A stretch of DNA of 64,000 nucleotides, taken from the NCBI RefSeq assembly GCF_000757605.1, contig NZ_JQAK01000001.1:289396-353395 (forward strand), read 5' to 3'. Under the pieces are notes generated by a model, which saw only the letters and a list, made by a program, of their open reading frames with translations, was not told the DNA's origin and searched no databases. This document shows, piece by piece, positions 17,330 through 26,825 of this stretch. This stretch comes from Candidatus Paracaedibacter symbiosus. GTDB taxonomy: Bacteria; Pseudomonadota; Alphaproteobacteria; Paracaedibacterales; Paracaedibacteraceae. The position numbers and the translations under genes are program-made. The stretch's first letter is position 1. Each line of letters starts with the position of its first letter.

Positions 17330-18592
17330 TTACTCTAACGTTGTTTTGTTTAATTCCAAAACCTTTCCTACCAAATATAGGGAACCTGTTAAAAAAATCC
17401 TAGGTTCATCTACTTGTTTTTTTTGAAAAAATTTATTTAACTGCTCAATAGGCACAATTTCTGATGCTTTTTCAGTATAAGTGGCCAAGAATTCGGGGGC
17501 ATGAAAGCGCTCCTCCTCATGCATAGCGATAAAAACAAACGCATCTACCACTTCAGAAAATATGTTAAAAAATATCTCAGGATCCCGATTTTTCAGCATT
17601 GCCACTCCCATAATAAGAGGACGTTGACGTTTTTCCTGTATTGAGTGGATAAAATTATTCAAGACACGAAACCCATGTTCATTATGTGCCCCGTCAATCC
17701 AGACGTCTACATCGTCGGTCGGACAAAGATCACCTACTGGCAATCTCTGCAGTCGACCTGGCCACTGAGTATTCTCAATTCCACGTGCAATTGCTGCTTC
17801 TGTGACACGCAATTGATCTCTCAATTCAAAAGCAATAGCCGCTGCGAGGCGTGCATTTTGAATTTGATGCTCTCCAGCCAATTGAGGCTGAGGAAATGTG
17901 TATTTTTGGGTGAGATCCAGCTCAACTACCCCTGCCCCACACTGATTTGCTTTATCGATCAAAATCTGTCTTACTTCAATTGCCTGTTGGCTGATGAAAA
18001 CTTTCGCCCCTCGCTTGATAATACCGGCCTTTTCCTGAGCAATTTCTGCCAGAGTCTCCCCCAAAAAGTCCTGATGATCGATAGAAATTGGCGTCAACAC
18101 ACAGGCAACCGGGGCGTCAACTATATTGGTTGCATCAAGCCTGCCACCCAGACCTGTCTCCAGCAATAAAACATCGGCTGGCTGTGCTTGAAATGCTAAG
18201 AACGCTGCTGCCGTTTTCGCCTCAAAAAAAGTTAACTCGTGATTTTCATTGGCCTGTTTCACCTGGTTCAAAAAAAAGATAAGTGCTTCATCGGTGATCA
18301 GCTTTCCACTCAAGCGAATACGCTCATTGTAACGAATAAGATGCGGCGATGTATAGACATGAACGTTGAGATTAGCTGCTTCATAAATATGGCGCAGATA
18401 GCTTATGGTTGAGCCTTTCCCATTGGTTCCTGCCACATGAATAGTGGGCGGAAGATGCGTGTGTGGGGAGCCTAAGGCTTTCAGAACCCGCTCCATCCGG
18501 GATAAATTGAGGTCAGTCTGCCGTGGATGGATGCGTTGGAAATAGTTCAATAGTTCCTTAAGCTCTCTCGTCTCTAATTTCTTCAACTCCAT
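17330..18592 (-). CDS. folC: Bifunctional folylpolyglutamate synthase / dihydrofolate synthase
   Basis: 420 residues, normal length. It adds glutamate to dihydropteroate and then builds the polyglutamate tail of folates. Seen: the N-terminal IHVAGTNGKGSTISYL P-loop, TSPHLIRYNERIRL, ETGLGGRLDATNI, ISIDHQDFLGETLAEIA, KAGIIKRG, and in the C-terminal domain WPGRLQRL and DGAHNEHG. GAGGG lies a few bases before the ATG. It lies downstream of accD, as in many proteobacteria, with a 180-base spacer that holds a copy of the dispersed repeat. Confidence 0.95.
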   Translation of the reverse strand: MELKKLETRELKELLNYFQRIHPRQTDLNLSRMERVLKALGSPHTHLPPTIHVAGTNGKGSTISYLRHIYEAANLNVHVYTSPHLIRYNERIRLSGKLITDEALIFFLNQVKQANENHELTFFEAKTAAAFLAFQAQPADVLLLETGLGGRLDATNIVDAPVACVLTPISIDHQDFLGETLAEIAQEKAGIIKRGAKVFISQQAIEVRQILIDKANQCGAGVVELDLTQKYTFPQPQLAGEHQIQNARLAAAIAFELRDQLRVTEAAIARGIENTQWPGRLQRLPVGDLCPTDDVDVWIDGAHNEHGFRVLNNFIHSIQEKRQRPLIMGVAMLKNRDPEIFFNIFSEVVDAFVFIAMHEEERFHAPEFLATYTEKASEIVPIEQLNKFFQKKQVDEPRIFLTGSLYLVGKVLELNKTTLE

Positions 18593-18724
18593 TTTGCCCT
18601 CTTCTGCTTGGAAATTTCCCCAAATTTCTCGAAATAGGTGGACTATACCATCAATTCTTTTAGAAACTCGTTTGCGGGTTCAGCAAAAATGGGGAAATGC
18701 TCTTGCGAAATTTGGCCTCAATTC

Positions 18725-18740
18725 CAGCTAAAATGTCTCA
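18725..18740 (+). repeat. Copy of the dispersed GCTAAAA-TGTCTCA repeat
   Basis: CAGCTAAAATGTCTCA lies between accD and folC. It matches 2017-2033 (one A fewer) and 28348-28363. It belongs to a degenerate 15-17 base motif found only between genes in this window. Confidence 0.5.
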
Positions 18741-18772
18741 ACATTATTTGTGAATCAATTAGCTTTTATAAC

Positions 18773-19660
18773 TTAAGTTTTGGAAACGTAAGATAATGAA
18801 GCTAGACCACTCGATTGGAACCTTAAATGACCTAAAAGAGTCCCTACAGTTTTTGCCAATTGATGACGATGTGTTACCATATCAATCATGCCATGGTCCA
18901 AAAGGTATTCTGCTCTCTGAAATCCTTCAGGAAGCTTTTGACGGATGGTTTCTTCGATAACCCTAGCGCCAGCAAAACCAATGATGGCACCCGGCTCAGC
19001 AATGGCAATATCACCCAACATGGCAAAGGACGCAGAAACACCACCTGTCGTTGGGTCAGTCAATAATGTAATATAAGGCAAACCCGCTTTTTTGACTTTT
19101 TCCACAGCAATGGTTGTGCGTGGCATTTGCATCAGAGACAAGATCCCTTCCTGCATTCGGGCTCCTCCAGAGGCAGGAATCACGAGGTAAGGACACTTAC
19201 TCTTAACGGCAAGATCAGCACCTACAAGGATCGCCTCTCCTACTGCCATTCCCATTGAACCGCCCATAAAACCAAAGTCAAAAGCAGCAATCACGACAGG
19301 ATTTCCAGAGATGTTCCCATAAGCAACCGTCATCGCATCTTCGTTACCGGTTTTGGTGCGATACTCTTTCAAGCGATCTGTATATTTTTTAGTATCTTTA
19401 AATTTAATCGGATCAGCTAAAACTTTTGGCAATGGCACTTTTGTGTAAGTTTTTTCATCAAATAGGAGATTCAGACGCTGCGTCACTGTTAACCGCATGT
19501 GATGGTTACAGTGATGACATACATGGAGGTTTTGCTCCAAATCGCGATGAAAAAGCATATGACCACAAGAACTGCATTTTGTCCAAAGATTATCTGGAAC
19601 GTCATTACGGCGGATCAATGCCTGAATTTTGGGACGGACAAAGTTTGTTAGCCAGTTCAT
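18773..19660 (-). CDS. accD: Acetyl-CoA carboxylase carboxyltransferase subunit beta
   Basis: 295 residues, normal length. With AccA it moves the carboxyl group from biotin to acetyl-CoA, making malonyl-CoA for fatty acid synthesis. Seen: the N-terminal zinc ribbon with Cys 29, 32, 48 and 51 (CSSC ... CHHC), then the crotonase-like core with [46 protein letters not shown] and [15 protein letters not shown]. Together with ihfB (20 bases upstream) and folC it forms a conserved minus-strand run; trpA/trpB, often next to it in free-living relatives, are absent here. Confidence 0.97.
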   Translation of the reverse strand: MNWLTNFVRPKIQALIRRNDVPDNLWTKCSSCGHMLFHRDLEQNLHVCHHCNHHMRLTVTQRLNLLFDEKTYTKVPLPKVLADPIKFKDTKKYTDRLKEYRTKTGNEDAMTVAYGNISGNPVVIAAFDFGFMGGSMGMAVGEAILVGADLAVKSKCPYLVIPASGGARMQEGILSLMQMPRTTIAVEKVKKAGLPYITLLTDPTTGGVSASFAMLGDIAIAEPGAIIGFAGARVIEETIRQKLPEGFQRAEYLLDHGMIDMVTHRHQLAKTVGTLLGHLRFQSSGLASLSYVSKT

Positions 19661-19679
19661 AGAATTTCCCTATACCTGT

Positions 19680-19967
19680 TTAATTGCCTGCGGTATTGAG
19701 CATTTCTCTTAGCTCTTTGCCGCTTTTGAAAAACGGAACAGCTTTGCTATCTACCTGAACCATTTCTCCGGTTCTTGGGTTTCTGCCAACACGCGCTTCC
19801 CTTTTTCTTAAAGAGAAAGTTCCAAAACCACGAAGTTCTACACGTCCGCCAGAAGTCAATGCCCCTGAAATCTCATTAAATATATGGTTAACAATTGTCT
19901 CAATTTGTGATTGCGTTAAATCACGATGTATAAAAGACAGCTTCGATATCAACTCAGATCGAGTCAT
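19680..19967 (-). CDS. ihfB: Integration host factor subunit beta
   Basis: 95 residues from the ATG at 19967 ([10 protein letters not shown], the family's usual start); the frame extends six residues further (MDWGCR) without support. It is a DNA-bending HU/IHF protein that forms a heterodimer with IHF alpha. Seen: [33 protein letters not shown] and GRNPRTGE (61-68), the DNA-contacting beta arm with its intercalating Pro. It sits directly upstream of accD. Assignment as IHF-beta rather than HU rests on the start and on VELRGFGTF. Confidence 0.93.
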   Translation of the reverse strand: MTRSELISKLSFIHRDLTQSQIETIVNHIFNEISGALTSGGRVELRGFGTFSLRKREARVGRNPRTGEMVQVDSKAVPFFKSGKELREMLNTAGN

Positions 19968-20414
19968 CCGACAACCCCAGTCCATAATTAATTATTATTA
20001 TAAAGAAGAAAGATAGGTACAGAGCCTAAAATTCTTCAACACGTTGTGTGCACACCATAGAAAAAAAAGCGCGAGATTTCAAATACCTTTTTATAAAAAT
20101 ACATCAGATTTTTTTCTTGACTCCACTTATTTGTCACAAAGGACGGCGTCTACCACTTTTTAGTTTCCTTAAATATTAAGTAGGTCTAGGCACTACGCCT
20201 CTCATTTCCCCAAATTCATTTTGGCCCTATTTGCTTGCAAATCTCACCAAATTTCTGCAAGTAGATAAACGACGACCTTGCTGCGTAAATGGGATGGAAG
20301 AATAAACTCCTCCCTTTTCTAAGAGATAAATTATAGTTTGTAGGCCCTCCCTCGAGAAGGGAAAAAGCCTTGTATTAGGCTATGTAATATGCTAGAAATT
20401 GCTAGAAATCCACA
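19968..20414. other. Intergenic region between divergent ihfB and rpsB
   Basis: About 450 bases without a supported gene. It must contain the rpsB promoter. A perfect 10-base tandem duplication, TGCTAGAAAT twice at 20390-20409, lies just before the structured rpsB leader. Confidence 0.4.
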
Positions 20415-20480
20415 CACAGGGTCGGTGCTTTTGCCATCCGGTGCTGTTTTTGTATACTAAAAACAGCTTCCAACCCTGTG
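20415..20480 (+). promoter_or_regulatory. Structured rpsB leader (candidate S2 autoregulatory site)
   Basis: CACAGGGT (20415-20422) pairs perfectly with ACCCTGTG (20473-20480). Inside, GCTGTTTTT (20443-20451) pairs perfectly with AAAAACAGC (20459-20467) around a 7-base loop. The structure ends 29 bases before the rpsB ATG. rpsB-tsf operons in other bacteria are repressed by S2 binding the mRNA leader, so an autoregulatory role is plausible; whether this fold matches a known S2-leader family was not tested. Confidence 0.5.
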
Positions 20481-20509
20481 GAGGTATAACCGGAAAAGGA
20501 GTTTTAATT

Positions 20510-21274
20510 ATGGCAATGCCAACATTTACAATGCGTCAGCTTTTGGAAGCTGGTGTACACTACGGACACAACACACGTCGCTGGAACCCTAAAATGGCTG
20601 AGTTCATTTTCGGCGTCCGCAACGGAATTCACATTATCGACCTAGAACAAACAAATAATTTGCTTTACCGTGCCATGGAAGCTGTCCGCAACACAGTTGC
20701 AGCCGGCGGTCGTGTTTTATTTGTTGGTACAAAACCACAAGCGTCCGAAGTTGTTAAAGAAGCAGCAAAACGCTGCGGTCAATACTACATTAACCATCGC
20801 TGGTTGGGTGGAACATTGACTAACTGGAAAACTGTTAACCAGTCCATTAAACGCATGAAAGAAATGGAAGAACGCATTGAAGGTGGTCTTGTTGGCTTGA
20901 CAAAAAAAGAAGCACTTGATCTAGAACGTAACTACAAAAAGCTTGAAATGGCTCTTGGTGGTATTCGTGATATGGGTGGTCTCCCAGATTTAATTTTTGT
21001 GATCGATACAAATAAAGAAGCAATTGCAATTCAAGAAGCACGTCGTTTGGGTATTCCTGTAGCTGCGATCTTGGACAGCAACTCTGAACCAGAAGGCGTT
21101 AGCTTCCCGATTCCTGGAAACGACGATGCATTGCGCGCCATTAAAACTTACTGTGAACTCATTTCCGGTGCCGTTCTCGACGGTCTCCAAGCTGAAATGG
21201 TTTCTGCAGGTATTGACCTTGGTGAAGCTGTAGATCTTCCTGAAGATGAAATGACAGCCGTCCAAGGCGCCTAA
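20510..21274 (+). CDS. rpsB: 30S ribosomal protein S2
   Basis: 254 residues from the ATG at 20510, chosen because AAGGAG is 8 bases upstream and S2 normally begins [20 protein letters not shown]; the frame is open 37 codons further, through the leader. Seen: [49 protein letters not shown], and [17 protein letters not shown]2 is assembled late and is needed for S1 binding. First gene of rpsB-tsf. Confidence 0.98.
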   Translation: MAMPTFTMRQLLEAGVHYGHNTRRWNPKMAEFIFGVRNGIHIIDLEQTNNLLYRAMEAVRNTVAAGGRVLFVGTKPQASEVVKEAAKRCGQYYINHRWLGGTLTNWKTVNQSIKRMKEMEERIEGGLVGLTKKEALDLERNYKKLEMALGGIRDMGGLPDLIFVIDTNKEAIAIQEARRLGIPVAAILDSNSEPEGVSFPIPGNDDALRAIKTYCELISGAVLDGLQAEMVSAGIDLGEAVDLPEDEMTAVQGA

Positions 21275-21287
21275 TTTAACTTTCATA

Positions 21288-21310
21288 CTCCTCATCCATA
21301 CGTTGAGGAG
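21288..21310 (+). terminator. Hairpin between rpsB and tsf (attenuator candidate)
   Basis: CTCCTCA (21288-21294) pairs with TGAGGAG (21304-21310). No T-run follows, so it is at best a partial terminator or an mRNA-processing/stability hairpin in the rpsB-tsf transcript. Confidence 0.4.
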
Positions 21311-21337
21311 CTATCTACATTTATTGGAGATTATACC

Positions 21338-22267
21338 ATGGCTGAAATATCTGCAGCACTCGTTCGTGAACTTCGGGAAAAAACCGGCGCCGGCATGATG
21401 GATTGCAAAAAAGCTCTTATAGAAACAGACGGAAACTTGGAAGAAGCTATTGACTGGCTTCGCACAAAAGGTCTTGCTGCTGCTGCTAAAAAAGCAGGCC
21501 GCGTTGCTGCTGAAGGTCTCGTAGGCGTAATGACAGCGGGGAATACTGGGACCATCGTTGAAATCAATGCTGAAACAGACTTTGTGGCTCGTAATGACAA
21601 ATTTCAAAACTTTGTTGCTCAAGCAACAGCCGTTGCATTGGAAGGAAAGCACACCATTGACAGCCTAAAAACAGCTGCAGTCGGTGAACATGAAACCCTA
21701 GAAGCAGGTCTTACCCATTTGATCGCCGTCATTGGGGAAAACATGAACTTGCGTCGCCTTACCCACCTTGCCGTAACGAATGGGGTTGTTAGTTCATATA
21801 TGCATAGTGCTGTTGTCCCCAACCTTGGTAAAATTGGTGTTCTTGTGGCTCTTGAATCCACTGGTGATACAGAAAAATTGGCTGAATTGGGTAAAAAAAT
21901 TGCTATGCACATTGCCGCCTCGGCTCCTGTTGCCTTGCAAATTTCTGATGTTGCCCCGTCCTTATTGGAACGCGAAAAAAATATTTTGATTGAGCAAGCA
22001 CGTGCTTCTGGTCGCCCTGAGGAAATCATCCAAAAAATGGTTGAAGGTCGCGTCTCAAAATTCTATGAAGAAATTGTTCTCCTTGAACAAGCTTTTGTCA
22101 TGGATAGCAAATTGAAAATCTCACAAGTTGTTGAAAACACAGCTAAAGAAATTGGCGCCCCAATTAAGGTTGCAGGCTTTGTCCGCTATGCACTTGGTGA
22201 AGGCATTGAAAAAGAAGAATCAGATTTTGCAGCAGAAGTTCAGGCCCAAGCATCTGGTAATCGATAG
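21338..22267 (+). CDS. tsf: Translation elongation factor Ts
   Basis: 309 residues, normal for alphaproteobacteria. EF-Ts exchanges GDP for GTP on EF-Tu. Seen: the UBA-like N-terminus [40 protein letters not shown], the EF-Tu-contacting [12 protein letters not shown] (TDFV motif), and HIAASAP in the core. TTGGAG stands 9 bases before the ATG. It follows rpsB by 63 bases, the usual operon. Confidence 0.98.
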   Translation: MAEISAALVRELREKTGAGMMDCKKALIETDGNLEEAIDWLRTKGLAAAAKKAGRVAAEGLVGVMTAGNTGTIVEINAETDFVARNDKFQNFVAQATAVALEGKHTIDSLKTAAVGEHETLEAGLTHLIAVIGENMNLRRLTHLAVTNGVVSSYMHSAVVPNLGKIGVLVALESTGDTEKLAELGKKIAMHIAASAPVALQISDVAPSLLEREKNILIEQARASGRPEEIIQKMVEGRVSKFYEEIVLLEQAFVMDSKLKISQVVENTAKEIGAPIKVAGFVRYALGEGIEKEESDFAAEVQAQASGNR

Positions 22268-22434
22268 ATTCTGTAAAAGAAATTTAATGAGGATGATTTT
22301 GAGATGTTTTTAGCCGGAAATGAAACCAACGTACGAGGGAATAGTTTATCTATTTTGAGAAAGTTGGAGAAATTTATAGGCAAAACATCCAAAATGGGCT
22401 TCTTTCAATTTTCCTTTACCTAGCCTAAATTGCA

Positions 22435-22457
22435 GGGGGGGGGGGATTTCCCCCTCC
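22435..22457 (+). terminator. G-run/C-run hairpin after tsf
   Basis: Eleven Gs (22435-22445), the loop ATTT, and five Cs (22450-22454), followed by TCCTATCTTTT. A GGGGG/CCCCC stem with a partly T-rich end fits a terminator of rpsB-tsf, before pyrH at 22531. The long G-run is prone to slippage and to sequencing error. Confidence 0.5.
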
Positions 22458-22530
22458 TATCTTTTCGACAAAGAAACTGGTATTCTGAAAAAATTCGATG
22501 TCCCCAACTTAGAAGACTCAACTATCACTC

Positions 22531-23262
22531 ATGTTAGATCATCAAAAATATAAACGTGTCTTATTAAAAATTTCAGGTGAAGCCTTATCAAGCCTTACCC
22601 CGGGGCAACACCAAGGAATTAATCAAGGAATGCTCAATAAAGTTGCGAATGATATTCGCAATGTTGTTAACCTTGGCATAGATGTTTGTATTGTGATTGG
22701 CGGTGGCAATATTTATCGCGGTGTTTCTGGGAGCAAATCTCATGGAATTGACCGTGCTACTTCCGACCATATGGGGATGTTGGCTACGGTTATTAATGCA
22801 CTTGCTTTACAAAATGCCATTGAGCATGAAGGAATGTTGTGCCGCGTTATGACTGCTATTCCGATGCAAGCTATCGGAGAATTTTATATTCGGAGACGTG
22901 CTATACGGCACATGGAAAAAGGACGCGTCGTGATTTTTGCGGCAGGTACCGGCAACCCTTTTTTCACCACAGATACTGCAGCAGCTTTACGCGCTCTTGA
23001 AATGGGATGTGATCTACTGCTTAAGGCAACAAAAGTGGATGGCGTTTATGATAAAGATCCTAAGATTTATCCCGATGCAATTCACTATGATAGGCTTAGT
23101 TATTCAAATCTTCTCTCACAAAAACTGGAAGTGATGGACGCAACAGCTGTGGCTCTTGTGCAAGAACACAATCTTCCCCTTGCAGTTTTTTCTATCTATG
23201 AGAATGATAGCTTCCTTAAAGTACTTGAGGGAACTGCAAAACATACACTAGTAACAGAATAA
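22531..23262 (+). CDS. pyrH: Uridylate kinase (UMP kinase)
   Basis: 243 residues, normal length. It is a hexameric amino-acid-kinase-fold enzyme that converts UMP to UDP. Seen: [11 protein letters not shown] at the start, [11 protein letters not shown], the [15 protein letters not shown] signature, [17 protein letters not shown], and [13 protein letters not shown]. No clear SD before the ATG. Eleven bases separate it from frr; pyrH-frr is a universally conserved pair. Confidence 0.98.
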   Translation: MLDHQKYKRVLLKISGEALSSLTPGQHQGINQGMLNKVANDIRNVVNLGIDVCIVIGGGNIYRGVSGSKSHGIDRATSDHMGMLATVINALALQNAIEHEGMLCRVMTAIPMQAIGEFYIRRRAIRHMEKGRVVIFAAGTGNPFFTTDTAAALRALEMGCDLLLKATKVDGVYDKDPKIYPDAIHYDRLSYSNLLSQKLEVMDATAVALVQEHNLPLAVFSIYENDSFLKVLEGTAKHTLVTE

Positions 23263-23273
23263 GAGGTTTAACC

Positions 23274-23831
23274 ATGTCAGACAAACGTTTAGAAGAAATT
23301 GGACGCCGCATGGATGGCGCCTTAGAAGCGCTTACTCGCGAGTTTACAGGTCTTAGAACCAGCCGCGCCTCAGTCAACCTTTTGGATGGTGTGAAGGTGG
23401 AATCTTATGGATCACTTTCTTCTATCAACCAAGTTGGAAACATCTCCGCGCCTGAAGCACGCCTTTTGACAGTGCAAGTTTGGGATAAGTCCATGGTGAA
23501 AAATGTGGAGAAAGCAATTCGTGATGCTGGTTTAGGACTCAATCCTGTTACTGATGGTCAAACTGTTCGCATCCCTCTTCCTCCGCTGACAGAAGAACGC
23601 CGCCAAGAACTAACTAAAGTTGCTTCAAAGTATGCTGAAGAAGCAAAAATCAGCGTTCGGAATGTCCGCCGTGACGCCATGGAAATGCTGAAGAAGCTTG
23701 AAAAAGACGGCGATATTTCAGAAGATGAACATCATCGTCTTTCCGATGATGTCCAAAAATTAACGGATGCCCGCATCAAAAAAATCGATGAGCAACTTGT
23801 CTCTAAACAAAAAGATATTATGCAGGTTTAG
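23274..23831 (+). CDS. frr: Ribosome recycling factor
   Basis: 185 residues, the standard size. RRF splits post-termination ribosomes with EF-G. Seen: the coiled N-terminal helix ending in [14 protein letters not shown], the hinge and beta domain [44 protein letters not shown], and [23 protein letters not shown] lies 7 bases before the ATG. A terminator follows 18 bases after the stop. Confidence 0.98.
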   Translation: MSDKRLEEIGRRMDGALEALTREFTGLRTSRASVNLLDGVKVESYGSLSSINQVGNISAPEARLLTVQVWDKSMVKNVEKAIRDAGLGLNPVTDGQTVRIPLPPLTEERRQELTKVASKYAEEAKISVRNVRRDAMEMLKKLEKDGDISEDEHHRLSDDVQKLTDARIKKIDEQLVSKQKDIMQV

Positions 23832-23848
23832 ATCTGATTTTTACACAA

Positions 23849-23873
23849 AAAAGGGGGCTTAATACCCCCTTTT
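23849..23873. terminator. Bidirectional intrinsic terminator between frr and a convergent gene
   Basis: AAAAGGGGG (23849-23857) and CCCCCTTTT (23865-23873) form a perfect stem with a 7-base loop and A/T runs on both sides. It serves frr on the plus strand and the convergent secreted-protein gene on the minus strand. Confidence 0.9.
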
Positions 23874-23904
23874 CTAGTTGCAAGAAAACCCCCTATCTTC
23901 CGGC

Positions 23905-24807
23905 TTACCTTTGTCTAACCTGACCAGCTGGTTGTTGTTGGCCTGCTGCTCCCATATTACTGTTGGATGGTGTTTTTCTCAATAGGGTTGAAGCCTGCGA
24001 AATTTCATAATCATTGTACTTTTTATGGACCTCTTTCGCAATGTCTCCCAGTTCCAAATCTGACTCATTGACTCGGCAAGTTACAAGTTGCTTCAAAATC
24101 GCAAAAGTTTTATAATCTACCGGACGTCCCAGCACACATTCACTATAACATTTTTTGTACTTTGCTGTTTTGCAACGGTCATCCGCATCACAAATACCCT
24201 TAGTCATAAAACCAAACTTATTCTTATGACTGGTACAATTCGCAGAGAGAGGATTGTATGACTTCTTAATATCACGAACTCCCTCTGCCCTTTGAGCTTT
24301 ATAGCTGTCTGCATCCGTGGTAAAAGTTTGGCTTTTTATTTGAGTCCTTTTCGCTTGATTAATGCGTAAAACTGCCTGATCTTGAATAATTGCGAGATTT
24401 TTATCTGAACGATCTACTTTACAAGCAGCTAATTTTTGGAAGATATACATTGTTTTCTCATCTTCTTTTTTACGGTCTTGGATACAATTTTTATAACAAG
24501 CTTTATATTGTTCGGGATTACAAACACCTACGTCATCGCATAAACCATTGACCGAACGACCAATCATATTTCTATGGCTGGTACAATGCTTACCAAAACG
24601 CTTTACAAAATCTATGGAAGGAAAGCCACTGGATTTTGCGATAAAAACATTTCCTCCCGGTACTTTTGTAGCAGGAGGGTTCCCTGCATTATCACCATAA
24701 TAACCAACTTGAAGCTGCCCTGCTCTCCCGTATTGTGGAATAGTATCTGCCCCCGCTGTAGAAGCGGCTCCTATCAAAAAAAGACATATTTTTAAGAAAT
24801 TTTTCAT
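23905..24807 (-). CDS. Secreted protein with two six-cysteine repeats, function unknown
   Basis: 300 residues with a Sec signal peptide (FLKICLFLIGAASTAGA, 4-20). The mature protein has two homologous domains, about 72-141 and 188-255. Each has six Cys in the pattern C-x14-C-x5-C-x7-C-x3-C-x19/20-C: Cys 75, 90, 96, 104, 108, 129 and 191, 206, 212, 220, 224, 244. Both copies start CTSH[RK]N, share the string Y[KE]xC-Y-xx-C, and end [AT]C[KR]V[DN][RE]SD. The even Cys number points to disulfides in the periplasm or outside. A Gln/Pro-rich low-complexity tail follows. The C-x3-C core reappears in the secreted protein at 46788-47615. No known family recognised. Monocistronic, between frr and ftsZ terminators. 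Confidence 0.75.
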   Translation of the reverse strand: MKNFLKICLFLIGAASTAGADTIPQYGRAGQLQVGYYGDNAGNPPATKVPGGNVFIAKSSGFPSIDFVKRFGKHCTSHRNMIGRSVNGLCDDVGVCNPEQYKACYKNCIQDRKKEDEKTMYIFQKLAACKVDRSDKNLAIIQDQAVLRINQAKRTQIKSQTFTTDADSYKAQRAEGVRDIKKSYNPLSANCTSHKNKFGFMTKGICDADDRCKTAKYKKCYSECVLGRPVDYKTFAILKQLVTCRVNESDLELGDIAKEVHKKYNDYEISQASTLLRKTPSNSNMGAAGQQQPAGQVRQR

Positions 24808-24947
24808 TTTCGTACTCCAGCCATGTTAACAGTCTATTTCTTTCTTTGATGATAGAAATTTTGTCCTAAAATTTTGTTAATATTAGCTGGTGATTTTTAT
24901 TTAGAGTAATTTAGACTGCACGTGAATGGCGCATAGAGAAATTTTAA

Positions 24948-24979
24948 TTAAAAAGCCAGCAGGTAAGCTGACTTTTTAA
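24948..24979 (-). terminator. Intrinsic terminator of ftsZ
   Basis: TTAAAAAGCCAGC (24948-24960) and GCTGACTTTTTAA (24967-24979) pair with one mismatch; on the minus strand the stem ends in a T-run 18 bases after the ftsZ stop. Confidence 0.85.
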
Positions 24980-24997
24980 TAGAATCTAAAATAAATA

Positions 24998-26491
24998 TTA
25001 TCCCTTGTTGCCACGACGCAAGAAGGCAGGAATTTCAAGGACATCAGAGTCAACCTCTGAGGCTGAATCTGCAGTTGAAATCATTGAAACCTGGGATTTT
25101 GGCTCTGCTGGAGTTGCTGTTTTGCGAGAAACGCCAGTAAACCTTTCAAACAAAGAGGTTGCTTTCTTCCGTTCAACTTGGGGTTCAGATGATACTTTCA
25201 GATTGTGTGGTGTCGCCGGTTGGAAGTCATTCCTTACCCCTTCATTATGATAAACTGCTGTTTCTGCCACAACTTCTTCCTTGAGCTCTTCAACAATTTC
25301 ATCGATCAACGTCTTCGTTTGCACTTCGGCTGTTTCTATTTCAGTAGGCATTGGCGCAATTGCCTCTACAACATGTGCTGCTTGAGTTTCTTCAACAAAG
25401 GCTTTGGGCACTTCTGCAGGTGCTTGCGGTTTTGGTGTAAAAGCCGTTGAAGCAAACCCAAAATCACGCGAAGCAAAGCTATTATTAAGAGTAGGTTCAG
25501 TTCGTGCTTGCATAGTGGGAGCAATGGCTGGTTGAACTGCTTTTACATGACCAATTCCTGTTGCGACAACAGAAACCCGGATTGTTCCATTCAATTTTTC
25601 ATCAAAAGTAGAACCGAAAATAATGTTGGCTTCAGGATCCACTTCATCACGGATACGATTTGCTGCCTCGTCTACTTCGTACAGCGTCATGTCAAAGCCA
25701 CCAGTGATGTTGATCAAGACACCACGAGCACCACTCATCGAAACATCATCCAGCAACGGGTTAGAAATCGCTGCCTCTGCGGCATCAAGAGCACGTCGTT
25801 CGCCTTGTGCCTCACCTGTTCCCATCATCGCTTTGCCCATTTCAGCCATAACAGCCCGAATGTCAGCAAAGTCAAGATTAATCAAACCAGGCATCATCAT
25901 CAAATCGGTTACACCACGCACACCCGAATACAACACATCATCTGCCATTTTAAAGGCATCCGCAAATGTCGTCCGCTCATTGGCAATCCGGAAAAGATTT
26001 TGGTTCGGAATAATGATGAGGGTATCAACATATTGTTGTAATTCCTCAATCCCCTTTTCTGCAGTGCGAGTCCTGTGAGTTCCTTCAAAGTGGAAAGGTT
26101 TTGTCACAACGCCAACAGTCAAAATACCAGACTCCCGAGCCGCCCGAGCGATAACCGGTGCTGCACCAGTGCCCGTTCCACCACCCATGCCGCCGGTGAT
26201 GAAAACCATATTGCTGCCCTGAAGATGATTTATCACTTCATCCATTGATTCTTCTGCAGAGGAGCGCCCAACGTCCGGTTTAGAACCAGCCCCAAGGCCT
26301 TGAGTTACATTCAACCCTAATTGAATACGCCGCTCTGAGGGAACTAAAGATTGGGTAAGCGCTTGAGCATCCGTATTAGCGACGATAAATTCGACGCCTT
26401 CTAATTTTGCACGAATCATATTATTGACCGCGTTGCCACCGGCGCCGCCAACACCTACAACGGTTATTCGTGGTTTTAAATCTATCTGCAT
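24998..26491 (-). CDS. ftsZ: Cell division protein FtsZ
   Basis: 497 residues. It is the tubulin-like GTPase that forms the division ring. Seen: [16 protein letters not shown] near the N-terminus, NTDAQAL, the GTP signature [13 protein letters not shown] (about 105-117), and the T7 loop [12 protein letters not shown] long Glu/Ala-rich variable linker (about 330-480), of the extended type common in alphaproteobacteria, leads to a conserved C-terminal peptide [13 protein letters not shown] that binds FtsA. A 334-base spacer separates it from ftsA upstream, so it probably has its own promoter there. Confidence 0.98.
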   Translation of the reverse strand: MQIDLKPRITVVGVGGAGGNAVNNMIRAKLEGVEFIVANTDAQALTQSLVPSERRIQLGLNVTQGLGAGSKPDVGRSSAEESMDEVINHLQGSNMVFITGGMGGGTGTGAAPVIARAARESGILTVGVVTKPFHFEGTHRTRTAEKGIEELQQYVDTLIIIPNQNLFRIANERTTFADAFKMADDVLYSGVRGVTDLMMMPGLINLDFADIRAVMAEMGKAMMGTGEAQGERRALDAAEAAISNPLLDDVSMSGARGVLINITGGFDMTLYEVDEAANRIRDEVDPEANIIFGSTFDEKLNGTIRVSVVATGIGHVKAVQPAIAPTMQARTEPTLNNSFASRDFGFASTAFTPKPQAPAEVPKAFVEETQAAHVVEAIAPMPTEIETAEVQTKTLIDEIVEELKEEVVAETAVYHNEGVRNDFQPATPHNLKVSSEPQVERKKATSLFERFTGVSRKTATPAEPKSQVSMISTADSASEVDSDVLEIPAFLRRGNKG

Positions 26492-26825
26492 TTCCGCTTT
26501 ACCCTCTTATAAGAACTCTTGTGATTAATTTTGTTCCTTATATACCCAAAATACCTGAAGAAGTCGAGTTCTGCCTTCGCATCTTTGGACCCATTTTCAT
26601 TTTAACACTCATTACAGGGCCCCTGCTATTCGCATGGCGCAAAGATAAATGCCACCTTCAAATCTACTGGCCATAATGTTGCCTCTTTAAGTATTTTAAG
26701 TATATAACATGCGTCAAACAAAATACAATTTATACAATTTTATCTATCTTATGAATATCTTAAGTCGTCCCATCTCATCATGCAAGAGGCCTCTTTCAAA
26801 AGAGATCTAATCCCCTTTTTTCACT
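26492..26825. other. ftsA-ftsZ intergenic spacer
   Basis: 334 bases, AT-rich in the middle (about 26690-26760). In most alphaproteobacteria ftsA and ftsZ are closer. It likely holds an ftsZ promoter; I see no RNA gene and no credible reading frame. Confidence 0.4.
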
